Source: Anaerostipes sp. MSJ-23 (GTDB lineage Bacteria > Bacillota > Clostridia > Lachnospirales > Lachnospiraceae). From it: a DNA stretch of 44,092 nt. The notes beneath the pieces are model-generated. The model worked only from the letters and a program-made list of their open reading frames with translations, did no database searches and had not been told where the DNA came from. Below, piece after piece: positions 34,542-42,552 of the stretch (positions are counted from its first letter, which is position 1; the number at the start of each line of letters is the position of its first letter). The position numbers were made by a program, and so were the translations under genes. The stretch spans positions 1 through 44,092 of the forward strand of contig NZ_JAHLPY010000020.1 of the NCBI RefSeq assembly GCF_018918155.1, written 5' to 3'.

Positions 34542-35929
34542 AATCCTTCTTCCCCTTCTATGGTTTCTTTAATTTCTCTATGTACTTTTTTTCTAACAAA
34601 CCAAAAACAGATCACCTGCATTACAATCGTAATAATCCAAGATGCCGGATAAGAAATAAATAAAATATCAAGCGAACGATGCATTGGAAAAATCCAAAAG
34701 ATCCATACAATTCTTGTACCAACCGTACCGATAATCGATAAAAGCATTGGAACGGTGGAATGCCCCATTCCTCTTAAAGCTCCTGGAAATAAATCCATCA
34801 ATCCGCACAAAAAATAAGTAACAGTTGTATACAGAAGAATCTCTGTTCCACACTGAATAACTTTTATATTCTCTGTATAAATCTTCAAAAGTTCTGGTCC
34901 AAAAATATAAGCACTACTACCAAGAACCAACATAACAGAAACTGACAAAATAATACAATCAATCAATACACGATCCATACGTTTCCATTTATATACTCCA
35001 TAATTTTGGCTTGTAAAACTCATGCATGCCTGTGTTACAGCATTAACTGTTACATATAAAAATCCAAAAATATTATTTGCCGCTGTATATCCTGCCATGG
35101 CAATGGATCCAAAAGAATTGACCGATGACTGGAGCAATACATTTGAAAAGTTAATAACTGTACTTTGAATTCCTGCCGGAATTCCAACCTGAAAAATTTG
35201 TTTTAAATAAACACCTTTAATTTTTAATTTGGAAAAATACAATTTATAACTTCCCTCTGACTTGCATAAGCAGCGAAGAACAAGGATGCTGGAAATTAGC
35301 TGTGAAATAACCGTTCCAATCGCAACTCCTGCAACTCCAAGATGACATACAATTACTAAAAAAAGATTTAGACATGCATTAACAAGTCCTGCTACAATCA
35401 AGAAAAATAAGGGACGTTTTGTATCTCCCACTGCTCTTAAAATTGCTGCCCCATAATTATATAACATAAAAAATGGCATTCCCATAAAATAAATACGCAT
35501 ATATAACGTCGATAAATTAATAACATCCGACGGTGTTCCCATCATTTCTAAAACAACTCTTGAAAAAATAAGACCTGCAAAAAGCATAATGATTCCACTG
35601 ATCAAAGCGAGTAAAATCGCTGTATGCACTGTCTCTGACATTTCTTTTTTCTTCCCTGCTGCATAAAAACGTGCTGACAGCACATTTGCCCCAAGAGAAA
35701 TTCCAATAAAAAGATTTGTAAATACATTGATTAATGCTGTTGTTGATCCTACGGCTGCAAGTGATTGACTTCCACTAAATCTTCCAACAACGATAATATC
35801 TACGGCATTAAACATTAGCTGTAAAATCCCAGATAGCATCAATGGCAGTGAAAAAGAAATCAACTTGTCCATGATTGTACCATTGCACATATCAATTTCG
35901 TATTTATTACTTTTTGATATCGAACTCAT
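34538..35929 (-). CDS. MATE-family multidrug/sodium antiporter
   Basis: 463 residues from ATG 35929 (MSSISKSNKYEIDMCNG), with SD AAGGTGG. A longer open frame to 35983 begins inside the TATAAT promoter hexamer (35972-35977) and so cannot be the real start. Twelve hydrophobic spans; FSLPLMLSGILQLMFNAVDIIVVGRFSG and VGSTTALINVFTNLFIGISLGANVL are typical of the DinF/NorM-like MATE group. Exports cationic compounds against Na+ or H+. Coupled to the methyltransferase downstream. Confidence 0.92.
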   Translation of the reverse strand: MSSISKSNKYEIDMCNGTIMDKLISFSLPLMLSGILQLMFNAVDIIVVGRFSGSQSLAAVGSTTALINVFTNLFIGISLGANVLSARFYAAGKKKEMSETVHTAILLALISGIIMLFAGLIFSRVVLEMMGTPSDVINLSTLYMRIYFMGMPFFMLYNYGAAILRAVGDTKRPLFFLIVAGLVNACLNLFLVIVCHLGVAGVAIGTVISQLISSILVLRCLCKSEGSYKLYFSKLKIKGVYLKQIFQVGIPAGIQSTVINFSNVLLQSSVNSFGSIAMAGYTAANNIFGFLYVTVNAVTQACMSFTSQNYGVYKWKRMDRVLIDCIILSVSVMLVLGSSAYIFGPELLKIYTENIKVIQCGTEILLYTTVTYFLCGLMDLFPGALRGMGHSTVPMLLSIIGTVGTRIVWIFWIFPMHRSLDILFISYPASWIITIVMQVICFWFVRKKVHREIKETIEGEEGL

Positions 35930-35971
35930 ATATTTTCCCACCTTTTCTATTTTTATCAATTTTTCTTCCCC

Positions 35972-36000
35972 ATTATACTGCATTTTGAAAAAGATTGAAA
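35972..36000 (-). promoter_or_regulatory. Promoter of the MATE-methyltransferase operon
   Basis: Minus strand: TTTCAA-like -35 (35995-36000), 17-bp spacer, perfect TATAAT (35972-35977). It decides the MATE start at 35929. Confidence 0.6.
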
Positions 36001-36076
36001 CACATGCAGCAAGCCTTTTCCATAGCTTCCAAACATGTTAATATGAAAATATTGAAAAAAGAAAGTGAGAAAGAGA

Positions 36077-37225
36077 ATGAAACGAATTCGCCCAGATTAT
36101 TACAATCTGTTTACATGCACTGCCAATCAGTGCCCGATTACCTGCTGTCAAGAATGGAAAATTTCTGTTGATCCTGATACATATCATCAGTGGAAAACAC
36201 TAGTACCACCCAAGACAATTTCTATGCCAAAATCAAATCTGGCAGATTATACGATACAGAAAGAAGATTGCACCATAATTTCTCTAAATGAGCAAAAGAA
36301 ATGCCCTTTTCTTGATGAAAAGAAATTGTGTCAGCTAGTCACAGCTTATGGCGATTGTGTGTTGTCCCAAACCTGTAAGATTTTTCCGAGAGATGTACAT
36401 GTTTTTGACACACATGAAGAAGAAACTATGATGCCATGTTGCCCCGCTGTTATTGATTTGTGGAACCAAAAAGAAATACTTTCCTTTCCAGAAGACTTTG
36501 AAAATGACTCTGTCCTATTTCAAATTCGTTCAGCCATTTTACATTTGATTCAAAATACAAAAATACCATTAGAAGAATGCCTTCTTGAAATTTTTTACAT
36601 TTTACTAGAATTATATCGAAACGAACCTGTTACTACCGAAATGATAGAGGATTATTTTTCTTCTGCTACCGTCCGTCAGCTTAAAAGTGCCATTGAAGAA
36701 ATTGATCTTCCTATTTTACATACAATGGAAGAATGTAATGAACTTATTCAGGATCTGTCTGTAAATTATAAAAAAGAAGGTCTTTATCTTTCTTATTTAA
36801 ATCCTATCCTTTCACTTGCAGAACAGATTTCAGAAGGCTATGAACAAAAGGATTTACAATATCAATGGGAATCTTTTTATTATGAATTTTCCTCCTTTCA
36901 ATCACTCTTGCGTAATTATCTTTCTAATGAAATTTTTTCCAATCTTCTTATGCCAGATGCTGATTTAAAAGATATGATTATTCAAATGCAATGGATCGCA
37001 TTAGAATATACTGCCATTCGTCAAAGTCTCTTTTTAAAATGGATTTCGGATAGAAGCACTTCTCTTAAGTATGAAACCGTTCGAGACTATATTGTAATCA
37101 TTTCACGAATGACTGGATATGAGGAAGATGATATTTATGAATATCTTGAAAATAGTTTTCAAGAACTTATCTGGGATTGGGGTTATTTTGCCCTGATTCT
37201 TTCCCATGGAAATGATATAAAATAA
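36077..37225 (+). CDS. FliB-type (flagellin) lysine N-methylase family protein
   Basis: 382 residues from ATG 36077 (MKRIRPDYYNLF); a GTG at 36065 is a possible alternative. The family's Cys-rich iron-sulfur-like region is clear: CTANQCPITCCQEWK, CPFLDEKKLCQL, GDCVLSQTCKIFPRD and MMPCCPAVI. The C-terminal half is helical and variable. FliB methylates lysines on flagellin in Salmonella; many Clostridia carry the gene without adjacent flagellar genes, as here, so the target may be a different protein. Confidence 0.85.
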   Translation: MKRIRPDYYNLFTCTANQCPITCCQEWKISVDPDTYHQWKTLVPPKTISMPKSNLADYTIQKEDCTIISLNEQKKCPFLDEKKLCQLVTAYGDCVLSQTCKIFPRDVHVFDTHEEETMMPCCPAVIDLWNQKEILSFPEDFENDSVLFQIRSAILHLIQNTKIPLEECLLEIFYILLELYRNEPVTTEMIEDYFSSATVRQLKSAIEEIDLPILHTMEECNELIQDLSVNYKKEGLYLSYLNPILSLAEQISEGYEQKDLQYQWESFYYEFSSFQSLLRNYLSNEIFSNLLMPDADLKDMIIQMQWIALEYTAIRQSLFLKWISDRSTSLKYETVRDYIVIISRMTGYEEDDIYEYLENSFQELIWDWGYFALILSHGNDIK

Positions 37226-37226
37226 G

Positions 37227-37252
37227 AAGAGGGCATTTCGCCCTCTTTCACT
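37227..37252. terminator. Bidirectional terminator between fliB-like and NUDIX genes
   Basis: AAGAGGGC (37227-37234) pairs with GCCCTCTT (37240-37247), loop ATTTC. Confidence 0.8.
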
Positions 37253-37755
37253 TATAATTCAAAAGCTTTTTTTATACTATCATAATGAAGAAATTTTTCT
37301 TCCGCTGCAAACGCTTTGATCTGATCTAATGTTGCCAACATATAACCATCAATTTCTCTTTCCTGAAAATCAAGATCTTCTTCTTTAAAGTCCATAATAA
37401 AACGATATACATCTACAAAATAATTATCGCCCTCTCCTGGATTTTCTCTTTTATAAGTAAATAAATATCCACCCTCAGCATTCTTTACATCAAGTCCTGT
37501 TTCTTCCTTTACTTCACGTAGAACTGCATCTTTGGATGCTTCACCTGCCTGTACTGCTCCACCAGAAACTTCCCACCATCCAGGTGCCCATGCTTTTGTC
37601 ATAACACGCTTTGTAATTAGAAATTTTCCATCTGGTCTTGCAACCACTCCAAGTACCGTCAAATGATATTCATCATCTTTTAAGCACCAATCATTTCTTT
37701 TCATTGTTCGTCCAGTTGGTTTCTTGTTTTTATCATAAATATCCCATAATTCCAT
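37252..37755 (-). CDS. NUDIX hydrolase
   Basis: 167 residues. The Nudix box is complete: GGAVQAGEASKDAVLREVKEETGL (G-x5-E-x7-REV-x-EE-x-G-L, about 64-87). The N-terminal MELWDIYDKNKKPTGRTMKR and the WEVSGG stretch resemble the IPP isomerase-like/YfcD branch, which includes diphosphatases of unclear substrate. SD AGAAAGGAA precedes ATG 37755. Confidence 0.9.
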   Translation of the reverse strand: MELWDIYDKNKKPTGRTMKRNDWCLKDDEYHLTVLGVVARPDGKFLITKRVMTKAWAPGWWEVSGGAVQAGEASKDAVLREVKEETGLDVKNAEGGYLFTYKRENPGEGDNYFVDVYRFIMDFKEEDLDFQEREIDGYMLATLDQIKAFAAEEKFLHYDSIKKAFEL

Positions 37756-37930
37756 ATTTTTTATTTCCTTTCTGCAATTTCATGTGTTTCTGTCTTATGT
37801 CAGTCCAATCATTCATACATAGATTGATAAGGAAATCCGCAGCATCGCAATAGACAGATCCTATCTTTTTAAAGATGTGATAATGCTTTTTGATCTTTAA
37901 AGCGAGAATATCTTTATAGCGTAAGCTCAT
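37733..37930 (-). CDS. Possible small leader ORF before the NUDIX gene
   Basis: 65 codons, starting at ATG 37930 after two AAATAAGGAA repeats that can serve as SD, and about 33 bases after a TATAAT -10 (37963-37968). The peptide is basic with Cys residues and no recognised domain. It overlaps the start of the NUDIX gene in another frame, which speaks either for coupling or for a chance frame. Existence is uncertain. Confidence 0.3.
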   Translation of the reverse strand: MSLRYKDILALKIKKHYHIFKKIGSVYCDAADFLINLCMNDWTDIRQKHMKLQKGNKKYGIMGYL

Positions 37931-38003
37931 TTCCTTATTTATTCCTTATTTACAATAGTTATATTATACCATAAGTTCCTTATTTTCTATTTAGAATTTC
38001 ACC

Positions 38004-38504
38004 TTAAGAATCTTTATCTTGAGATAAATAGTCATATGCAATACGAGGACTTCCATCTCTTACATAAATAATCCCACATCTTTGAAATCCATATTTTTGC
38101 ACCGCATTTTGCATTGGGAGATTGTCTGCATGCGTATCAATACGCAAATATTTATTTTTTTCACTACAAAAATCAAAACACTTTTGTGTTATCCCCTTAA
38201 TTCTTCCATCAGATGCGATCCTGTGAATTGTTCCATAAGTCATAGAATCATGCCATGCTCCCTGTTCGATTATCTGATATGTTGGATCTTCTCCTATGAT
38301 AAATACAAATACCCCAACTATCTGATTGTCTTCTACACATACATAACATTGTTTCTGTTTTATATCATTTTCAAGCAATTCTTTCTCTGGATATCCTCCA
38401 GCCCACTGTGTCGGATTTCCATTTTCTTTCATAAAATTTCTTGCTTTTTCATAAATCTTTAAAATTGCCGGCAAATCATCAATCACGGCTTGTCTGATTT
38501 CCAT
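38004..38504 (-). CDS. GNAT-family N-acetyltransferase
   Basis: 166 residues. Core GNAT pattern: N-terminal MEIRQAVIDDLPAILKIYEKAR, central strand QCYVCVEDNQIVGVFVF, acetyl-CoA loop region IASDGRIKGITQKCFDFC, and C-terminal LRIDTHADNLPMQNAVQKYGFQRCGII, where N-x-x-x-Q-x-x-x-K-Y-G-F is typical. The acetyl-CoA loop is a weak match to the usual Q/R-x-x-G-x-G/A. Substrate unknown. Confidence 0.85.
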   Translation of the reverse strand: MEIRQAVIDDLPAILKIYEKARNFMKENGNPTQWAGGYPEKELLENDIKQKQCYVCVEDNQIVGVFVFIIGEDPTYQIIEQGAWHDSMTYGTIHRIASDGRIKGITQKCFDFCSEKNKYLRIDTHADNLPMQNAVQKYGFQRCGIIYVRDGSPRIAYDYLSQDKDS

Positions 38505-38646
38505 ATTTTTTATCCTTTCGCTTTGTATAATATCTTATTTGTACTATTTCTTTTTCAAAATGTCAATGATATTACTTTTTTAAATAAACTAATAGCAACG
38601 AATTTTTTTATATTATTTATTTTTTATAAAAATTTTCTTTTAACAA
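38505..38646. other. AT-rich intergenic stretch
   Basis: Contains the GNAT gene's upstream region and runs into the glyA promoter. No gene or RNA is visible. Confidence 0.5.
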
Positions 38647-38675
38647 TTGACACAAAAAAAGCAAAATGCTAAACT
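38647..38675 (+). promoter_or_regulatory. Promoter of the glycine riboswitch-glyA unit
   Basis: Perfect TTGACA (38647-38652), 17-bp spacer, TAAACT (38670-38675). Confidence 0.75.
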
Positions 38676-38707
38676 AACGTCATAAAAATTTTAGAAGAAT
38701 CGAATGA

Positions 38708-38857
38708 AAAATCCGGGAGAGATTATGATTAAAACATAACGCCGAAGGGGCAGACGCAATAAACTCTCAGGCAAAAGGACCGAATTTCGACGATACTCTG
38801 GAGAGCAATGGGGCACCGAAGAAGTAAAAATCTTTCAGGTTGAACAAGACAGAGGCG
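38708..38857 (+). ncRNA. Tandem glycine riboswitch (gcvT element)
   Basis: Aptamer I (about 38708-38790) shows GGGAGAG, CGCCGAAGGGGCA, CTCTCAGGCAAAAGGAC. Aptamer II (about 38793-38857) follows at once with ACTCTGGAGAG, GGCACCGAAG, TCTTTCAGGT and ACAGAGG. Both match the known glycine-binding consensus, aptamer II with a shortened internal part. It is followed by a long terminator, so glycine binding probably controls read-through into glyA. Confidence 0.93.
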
Positions 38858-38905
38858 TAGAAAATATCTGACAAGATATCTGATATTTTCTATGTCTCTT
38901 TTTTA
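38858..38905 (+). terminator. Expression-platform terminator of the glycine riboswitch
   Basis: TAGAAAATATC (38858-38868) pairs with GATATTTTCTA (38882-38892); outer bases AGAC/GTCT from the end of aptamer II can extend the stem, so aptamer and terminator compete. A T-run follows. Confidence 0.8.
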
Positions 38906-38934
38906 TTATTTATTATACGAAAGCGAGGAAAATT

Positions 38935-40182
38935 ATGGTATCAGAAATTATGAAATTTATATCTGGAAAAGATGAACAAGTAGGAAGTGCTATTTTAAAA
39001 GAATACGAACGCCAAAATCGCAATCTTGAATTAATTGCGTCTGAAAATATTGTATCGGAAGCTTCCATGCTTGCCATGGGAACAGTGCTAACAAATAAAT
39101 ATGCTGAAGGTTATCCGGGAAAAAGATATTACGGCGGCTGCGAAAATGTTGACGTTGTAGAAAGTCTGGCCATCGAACGTGCAAAAAAACTGTTTGGTTG
39201 TGACTATGTCAATGTGCAACCTCATTCAGGCGCACAAGCCAATCTGGCAGTACAATTTGCTGTACTAGAACCAGGAGATACAATTATGGGAATGAATCTG
39301 GATCAGGGCGGCCATCTGACACATGGTTCTCCAGTAAATATTTCTGGAAAATATTTTCATGTTGTACCTTATGGTGTCGATGATGAAGGATATCTTGATT
39401 ATGATGAAATGAGAAGACTTGCTTTGAAATGCAGACCAAAAATGATCATCGCCGGAGCAAGTGCCTATGCAAGAACCATTGACTTTAAAATATTCCGTGA
39501 TGTTGCTAATGAAGTCGGAGCTGTTTTAATGGTTGATATGGCTCATATTGCAGGACTAGTAGCCGCAGGCCTTCATCCAAACCCAGTTCCTTATGCAGAT
39601 GTTGTTACAACAACAACCCATAAAACACTTCGCGGGCCAAGAGGTGGTATGATTCTTGCAAATAAAGAAGCTGCAGAAAAATTCAATTTCAACAAAGCTA
39701 TCTTCCCTGGTATCCAAGGTGGACCTTTAATGCATGTGATTGCTGGAAAAGCAATATGTCTTGGCGAAGCCCTCAAACCAGAATTCAAGACATATCAAGA
39801 ACAAGTCGTTAAAAATGCTAAGGCACTATCTGCTGCCTTAATCAATGAAGGATTTGATATCTTAACAGGCGGTACTGATAATCATCTAATGCTTGTTGAT
39901 TTAAGAAATATGGACATTAGTGGAAAAGAATTACAAAACCGATGCGATTCTGCTTATATCACACTCAATAAAAACACTGTTCCAAATGATCCAAGAAGTC
40001 CTTTCGTAACTTCTGGCGTTAGAATTGGAACACCTGCTGTCACAACAAGGGGAATGAAAGAAGATGATATGAAAGAAATCGCAAAACTCATTCATCTGGT
40101 TGCTACTGATTACGATTCAAAAGCTGATTATGTCAGAAAACAGGTAGTGGAACTTTGCAATAAATACCCTATCTATTCATAA
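38935..40182 (+). CDS. glyA: Serine hydroxymethyltransferase
   Basis: 415 residues, the usual length. PLP-dependent fold type I: catalytic Lys in [14 protein letters not shown], active-site stretches [50 protein letters not shown] and [14 protein letters not shown]. Interconverts serine and glycine while loading tetrahydrofolate with a one-carbon unit. SD GAGG before ATG 38935. Controlled by the glycine riboswitch upstream. Its own terminator has been split by an IS remnant (40203-40944). Confidence 0.96.
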   Translation: MVSEIMKFISGKDEQVGSAILKEYERQNRNLELIASENIVSEASMLAMGTVLTNKYAEGYPGKRYYGGCENVDVVESLAIERAKKLFGCDYVNVQPHSGAQANLAVQFAVLEPGDTIMGMNLDQGGHLTHGSPVNISGKYFHVVPYGVDDEGYLDYDEMRRLALKCRPKMIIAGASAYARTIDFKIFRDVANEVGAVLMVDMAHIAGLVAAGLHPNPVPYADVVTTTTHKTLRGPRGGMILANKEAAEKFNFNKAIFPGIQGGPLMHVIAGKAICLGEALKPEFKTYQEQVVKNAKALSAALINEGFDILTGGTDNHLMLVDLRNMDISGKELQNRCDSAYITLNKNTVPNDPRSPFVTSGVRIGTPAVTTRGMKEDDMKEIAKLIHLVATDYDSKADYVRKQVVELCNKYPIYS

Positions 40183-40187
40183 AAATT

Positions 40188-40200
40188 AAAAGAGGATGCA
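40188..40200 (+). terminator. Left arm of the glyA terminator, split by an IS
   Basis: AAAAGAGGATGCA pairs perfectly with TGCATCCTCTTTT at 40950-40962, which continues into a T-run. The two arms are now 749 bases apart because the IS remnant sits in the loop. Before insertion this was a compact bidirectional terminator for glyA and the convergent SOD gene. Confidence 0.8.
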
Positions 40201-40258
40201 ATTGTACCGCCCCCCAAAAGTTAGACCTAAAATCTAACGATTGGAGGTCGGTATTTTT

Positions 40259-40339
40259 ATGGCTAAATATTCTTTTGAATTCAAGAAAAAAGTTGTTTTA
40301 GCATACTTGAATAAAAAAGGTGGGTACTGTTGCTCCTAA
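40259..40339 (+). pseudogene. orfA remnant of the IS3-like element
   Basis: ATG 40259 after SD GGAGG begins MAKYSFEFKKKVVLAYLNKKG, the usual start of IS150-type OrfA (helix-turn-helix protein). It breaks after about 21 residues at the deletion and stops at 40337-40339. Confidence 0.75.
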
Positions 40340-40886
40340 CAGAATCCACAGACGTTTTAATACACATATACCTCATCAGAAAGTCACTACAGATACTAGT
40401 GAATTCAAGTACTATGAAGTTGATGAAAAAGGTCGTCTGACTATGCATAAGCTTTATCTCGATCCGTTTATGGATATGTGTAATGGTGAGATACTTAGCT
40501 ATGGAATAGATCAGAGACCTTCTGCAAAGAACGTAATGGATGCTTTAGATAAGGCAATTAAGATCTCTGCAGACTGCCCGTACAGAAGAACTTTTCATTC
40601 TGATCAAGGATGGGCTTATCAGATGAAAGCATACTCTCATAGGCTAAAAGAAGAACGCATATTTTAAAGTATGTCGAGAAAGGGAAATTGCCTGGATAAT
40701 TCTGTAATGGAAAACTTCTTTGGACTACTCAAGCAAGAAATTTACTATGGTGTTGTTTTCTATAGCTACGAGGAATTAAAATCTGAGGTAGAACGTTTTA
40801 TAAAATACTACAATGAGAAACGAATAAAAGAGAAGTTAGGATGGATGAGTCCTGTTCAATACAGGCTTCAGCTTCTAGCTGTATAA
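40320..40886 (+). pseudogene. orfB (DDE integrase) remnant with in-frame stop
   Basis: Starts within the integrase: GTVAPNRIHRRF, then the first catalytic Asp in VTTDTSEFKYYEV, the second in FHSDQGW, and the catalytic Glu in SMSRKGNCLDNSVMENFFGLLKQE, ending KLGWMSPVQYRLQ. The first Asp is TDTSEF as in rve domains. A TAA at 40665-40667 (ERIF*SMSRKG) stands where family members have Gln (CAA to TAA change). The N-terminal part is lost by the deletion. Confidence 0.85.
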
Positions 40887-40975
40887 AGAAAAACGAGACG
40901 ACCAAAGTCGTCTCGCAAAAGTCTAACTTTAAGGGGTCACCTCAAATTTTGCATCCTCTTTTTTATTTTAACCCT

Positions 40976-41476
40976 CTATCGAAAAGCTCTTTTAATTACA
41001 CCACAGGCTATTTTTTCTCCTGAATTTCCAGATGGCTGTGTCATAAAATCATCCGGATTCGCATGAATAATGACAACTCTTCCAATAATCTCTCTAATTG
41101 TAAAACGATCTGTTAAAAACACCGAAAGTGCATTACCATTTACACCAAGCAATGGTGGCATATCTCCCGCATGATAAGGGTGTTTACAATTTCCTGGATT
41201 ATAATGCATTCCTGCATCCGCAAATTCATCTTTTGGATTGCCTTCACATTTTGTTCCGCTATGAATATGAAATGCAAACATTGGATTTTGACATGAGCCT
41301 CTACCTCTTGGCAGTCCTTCTATTTCTACACGAACCGCGACCGCATCTTCTACCCCATAAAATAAAACTCTACCTCTGATTCTTCTATATGCATCACTTC
41401 CACGCACCATGGCTACTGCATCCGGACGTCTTTCAATAAGTGAACATAAATTATTCATATTTCTCATAACAACCAC
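40976..41476 (-). CDS. Cytoplasmic Cu/Zn superoxide dismutase-like protein
   Basis: About 157-166 residues; GTG 41476, ATG 41467 and ATG 41458 are possible starts, none with a convincing SD. The Cu/Zn SOD fold is visible: FAFHIHSGTKCEG (Cu ligands His-x-His), MHYNPGNCKHPYHAGDMPPL (bridging and Zn His), VVIIHANPDDF (Cu His), and the signature SGNSGEKIACGVI with Cys for the disulfide; the family's GGxxRxACGVI Arg is Lys here. No signal peptide, while bacterial SodC is normally exported. Convergent with glyA. Confidence 0.82.
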   Translation of the reverse strand: MVVMRNMNNLCSLIERRPDAVAMVRGSDAYRRIRGRVLFYGVEDAVAVRVEIEGLPRGRGSCQNPMFAFHIHSGTKCEGNPKDEFADAGMHYNPGNCKHPYHAGDMPPLLGVNGNALSVFLTDRFTIREIIGRVVIIHANPDDFMTQPSGNSGEKIACGVIKRAFR

Positions 41477-41543
41477 ATATACTCTTTTCTTTTAGTATAT
41501 CGAAATATTTAGAAAATGACACAAAAAATTCACCTTCCGTTTT

Positions 41544-42422
41544 TTAACAGTCAACAGAAATAATAAGTTCACTTTTTATTCCATTTAATTCAATGATATT
41601 ATCTGCATTAGTCACTGCAAAAACATCTGCCTGTTTTCCATTTTTCTCATAAGAAATTTTTGTAGCAATTCCCTTTGTAACAGCTGCAAACATTACATCT
41701 TCTGGGATATGTATTTTTGATACTGCCGATATCTGATTTATTTCTATTGCACCATTTAAGGAGTTGCAAAAAATATTCATATCGAGATTGCAATTGATCT
41801 CCACTGTTCCCAAAATATCTTCCAAAACCACTTCTGAAGTTTTTAAATCAAGCTCTATATTATCACATTCCAAAGAGTAAATCTCTACTCGCTCTGCATG
41901 AACCGCACATTCCATATTTCTAATATAAGTCACTGGAACCTGTACAAAAATATTAACTTCCTCCTTTGCTGCTGCTCGTGTTACCCCATTTTTCTGATTG
42001 ATATCTACATCCATTCGTTTTTTTATGTCATCAATTTTTACCTTAAAATCACTTTGAAGTGTAGAAATAGTATTCGATGCCAGACAAACACGAATTTTTT
42101 CACCTTTATATCCCGACAACACCAATTTTTTAGCAAAACCAAACTTCATATCATAATGTTTTGATTCATCAATATCATATTCTGTGACACTTTCGAAAAG
42201 ATAATCTTTCGGCAGGTTCATCTTCCTTTCATTTGAAAATAATTCATCCATCGAAATATCAAATAATTTAGAAATAGATAGAATATTTTCAATATCCGGA
42301 ATTCCTGCTCCTGTCTCCCATTTTGTAACAGCTTGCCTTGAAACTCCAAGTTTTGCAGCTAGCTGTTCTTGTGACATGTTTTCTTGTTTACGAAGCAATT
42401 TTAATTTTTCTGCAAATACCAT
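41544..42422 (-). CDS. XRE-family regulator with C-terminal DUF4097-like beta domain
   Basis: 292 residues. N-terminal HTH (about 5-60: LKLLRKQENMSQEQLAAKLGVSRQAVTKWETGAGIPDIENILSISKLFDISMDELF) is clear. The rest (about 100-290) is strand-rich with repeating hydrophobic-x-hydrophobic pattern (VERVEIYSLECDNIELDLKTSEVVLEDILGTVEIN), like the DUF4097 putative adhesin repeat. Such fusions are common in Clostridia and of unknown ligand. SD GAGGAGG before the start. Lies after the CLC gene in the same direction with a 130-base gap. Confidence 0.85.
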   Translation of the reverse strand: MVFAEKLKLLRKQENMSQEQLAAKLGVSRQAVTKWETGAGIPDIENILSISKLFDISMDELFSNERKMNLPKDYLFESVTEYDIDESKHYDMKFGFAKKLVLSGYKGEKIRVCLASNTISTLQSDFKVKIDDIKKRMDVDINQKNGVTRAAAKEEVNIFVQVPVTYIRNMECAVHAERVEIYSLECDNIELDLKTSEVVLEDILGTVEINCNLDMNIFCNSLNGAIEINQISAVSKIHIPEDVMFAAVTKGIATKISYEKNGKQADVFAVTNADNIIELNGIKSELIISVDC

Positions 42423-42552
42423 ATTACAATATCCTCCTCTTCTTTTATATAACTAGTATAAAAAAACAGATATTTTATGAAAAGAAAACAAAAATAGCAT
42501 TGTGTATTTTTCTGCTACGTTACGTGGCAATATCTTTATTTTCCTCTATTTT

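Larger units (their letters stand above)
40203..40944 (+). mobile_element. Deleted IS3-family (IS150-like) element
   Basis: 742 bp. The ends are imperfect inverted repeats whose inner part AAAGTTAGAC is identical; outer part TGTACCGCCCCCCA against TGAGGTGACCCCTT. A 3-bp target duplication AAT flanks it (40200-40202 and 40945-40947). Inside are the first codons of orfA, then, after a large deletion near 40320, the C-terminal half of the orfB integrase. It can no longer transpose by itself but might in trans, since both ends are kept. Confidence 0.85.

Noticed and set aside
35930-35983. Longer N-terminus of the MATE protein
   Set aside because: Its ATG lies just upstream of the -10 hexamer, so it would not be transcribed.
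37931-37985. CRISPR-like or iterated repeat from three TTCCTTATTT words
   Set aside because: Only three short AT-rich words with unequal spacing; no CRISPR repeat-spacer pattern.
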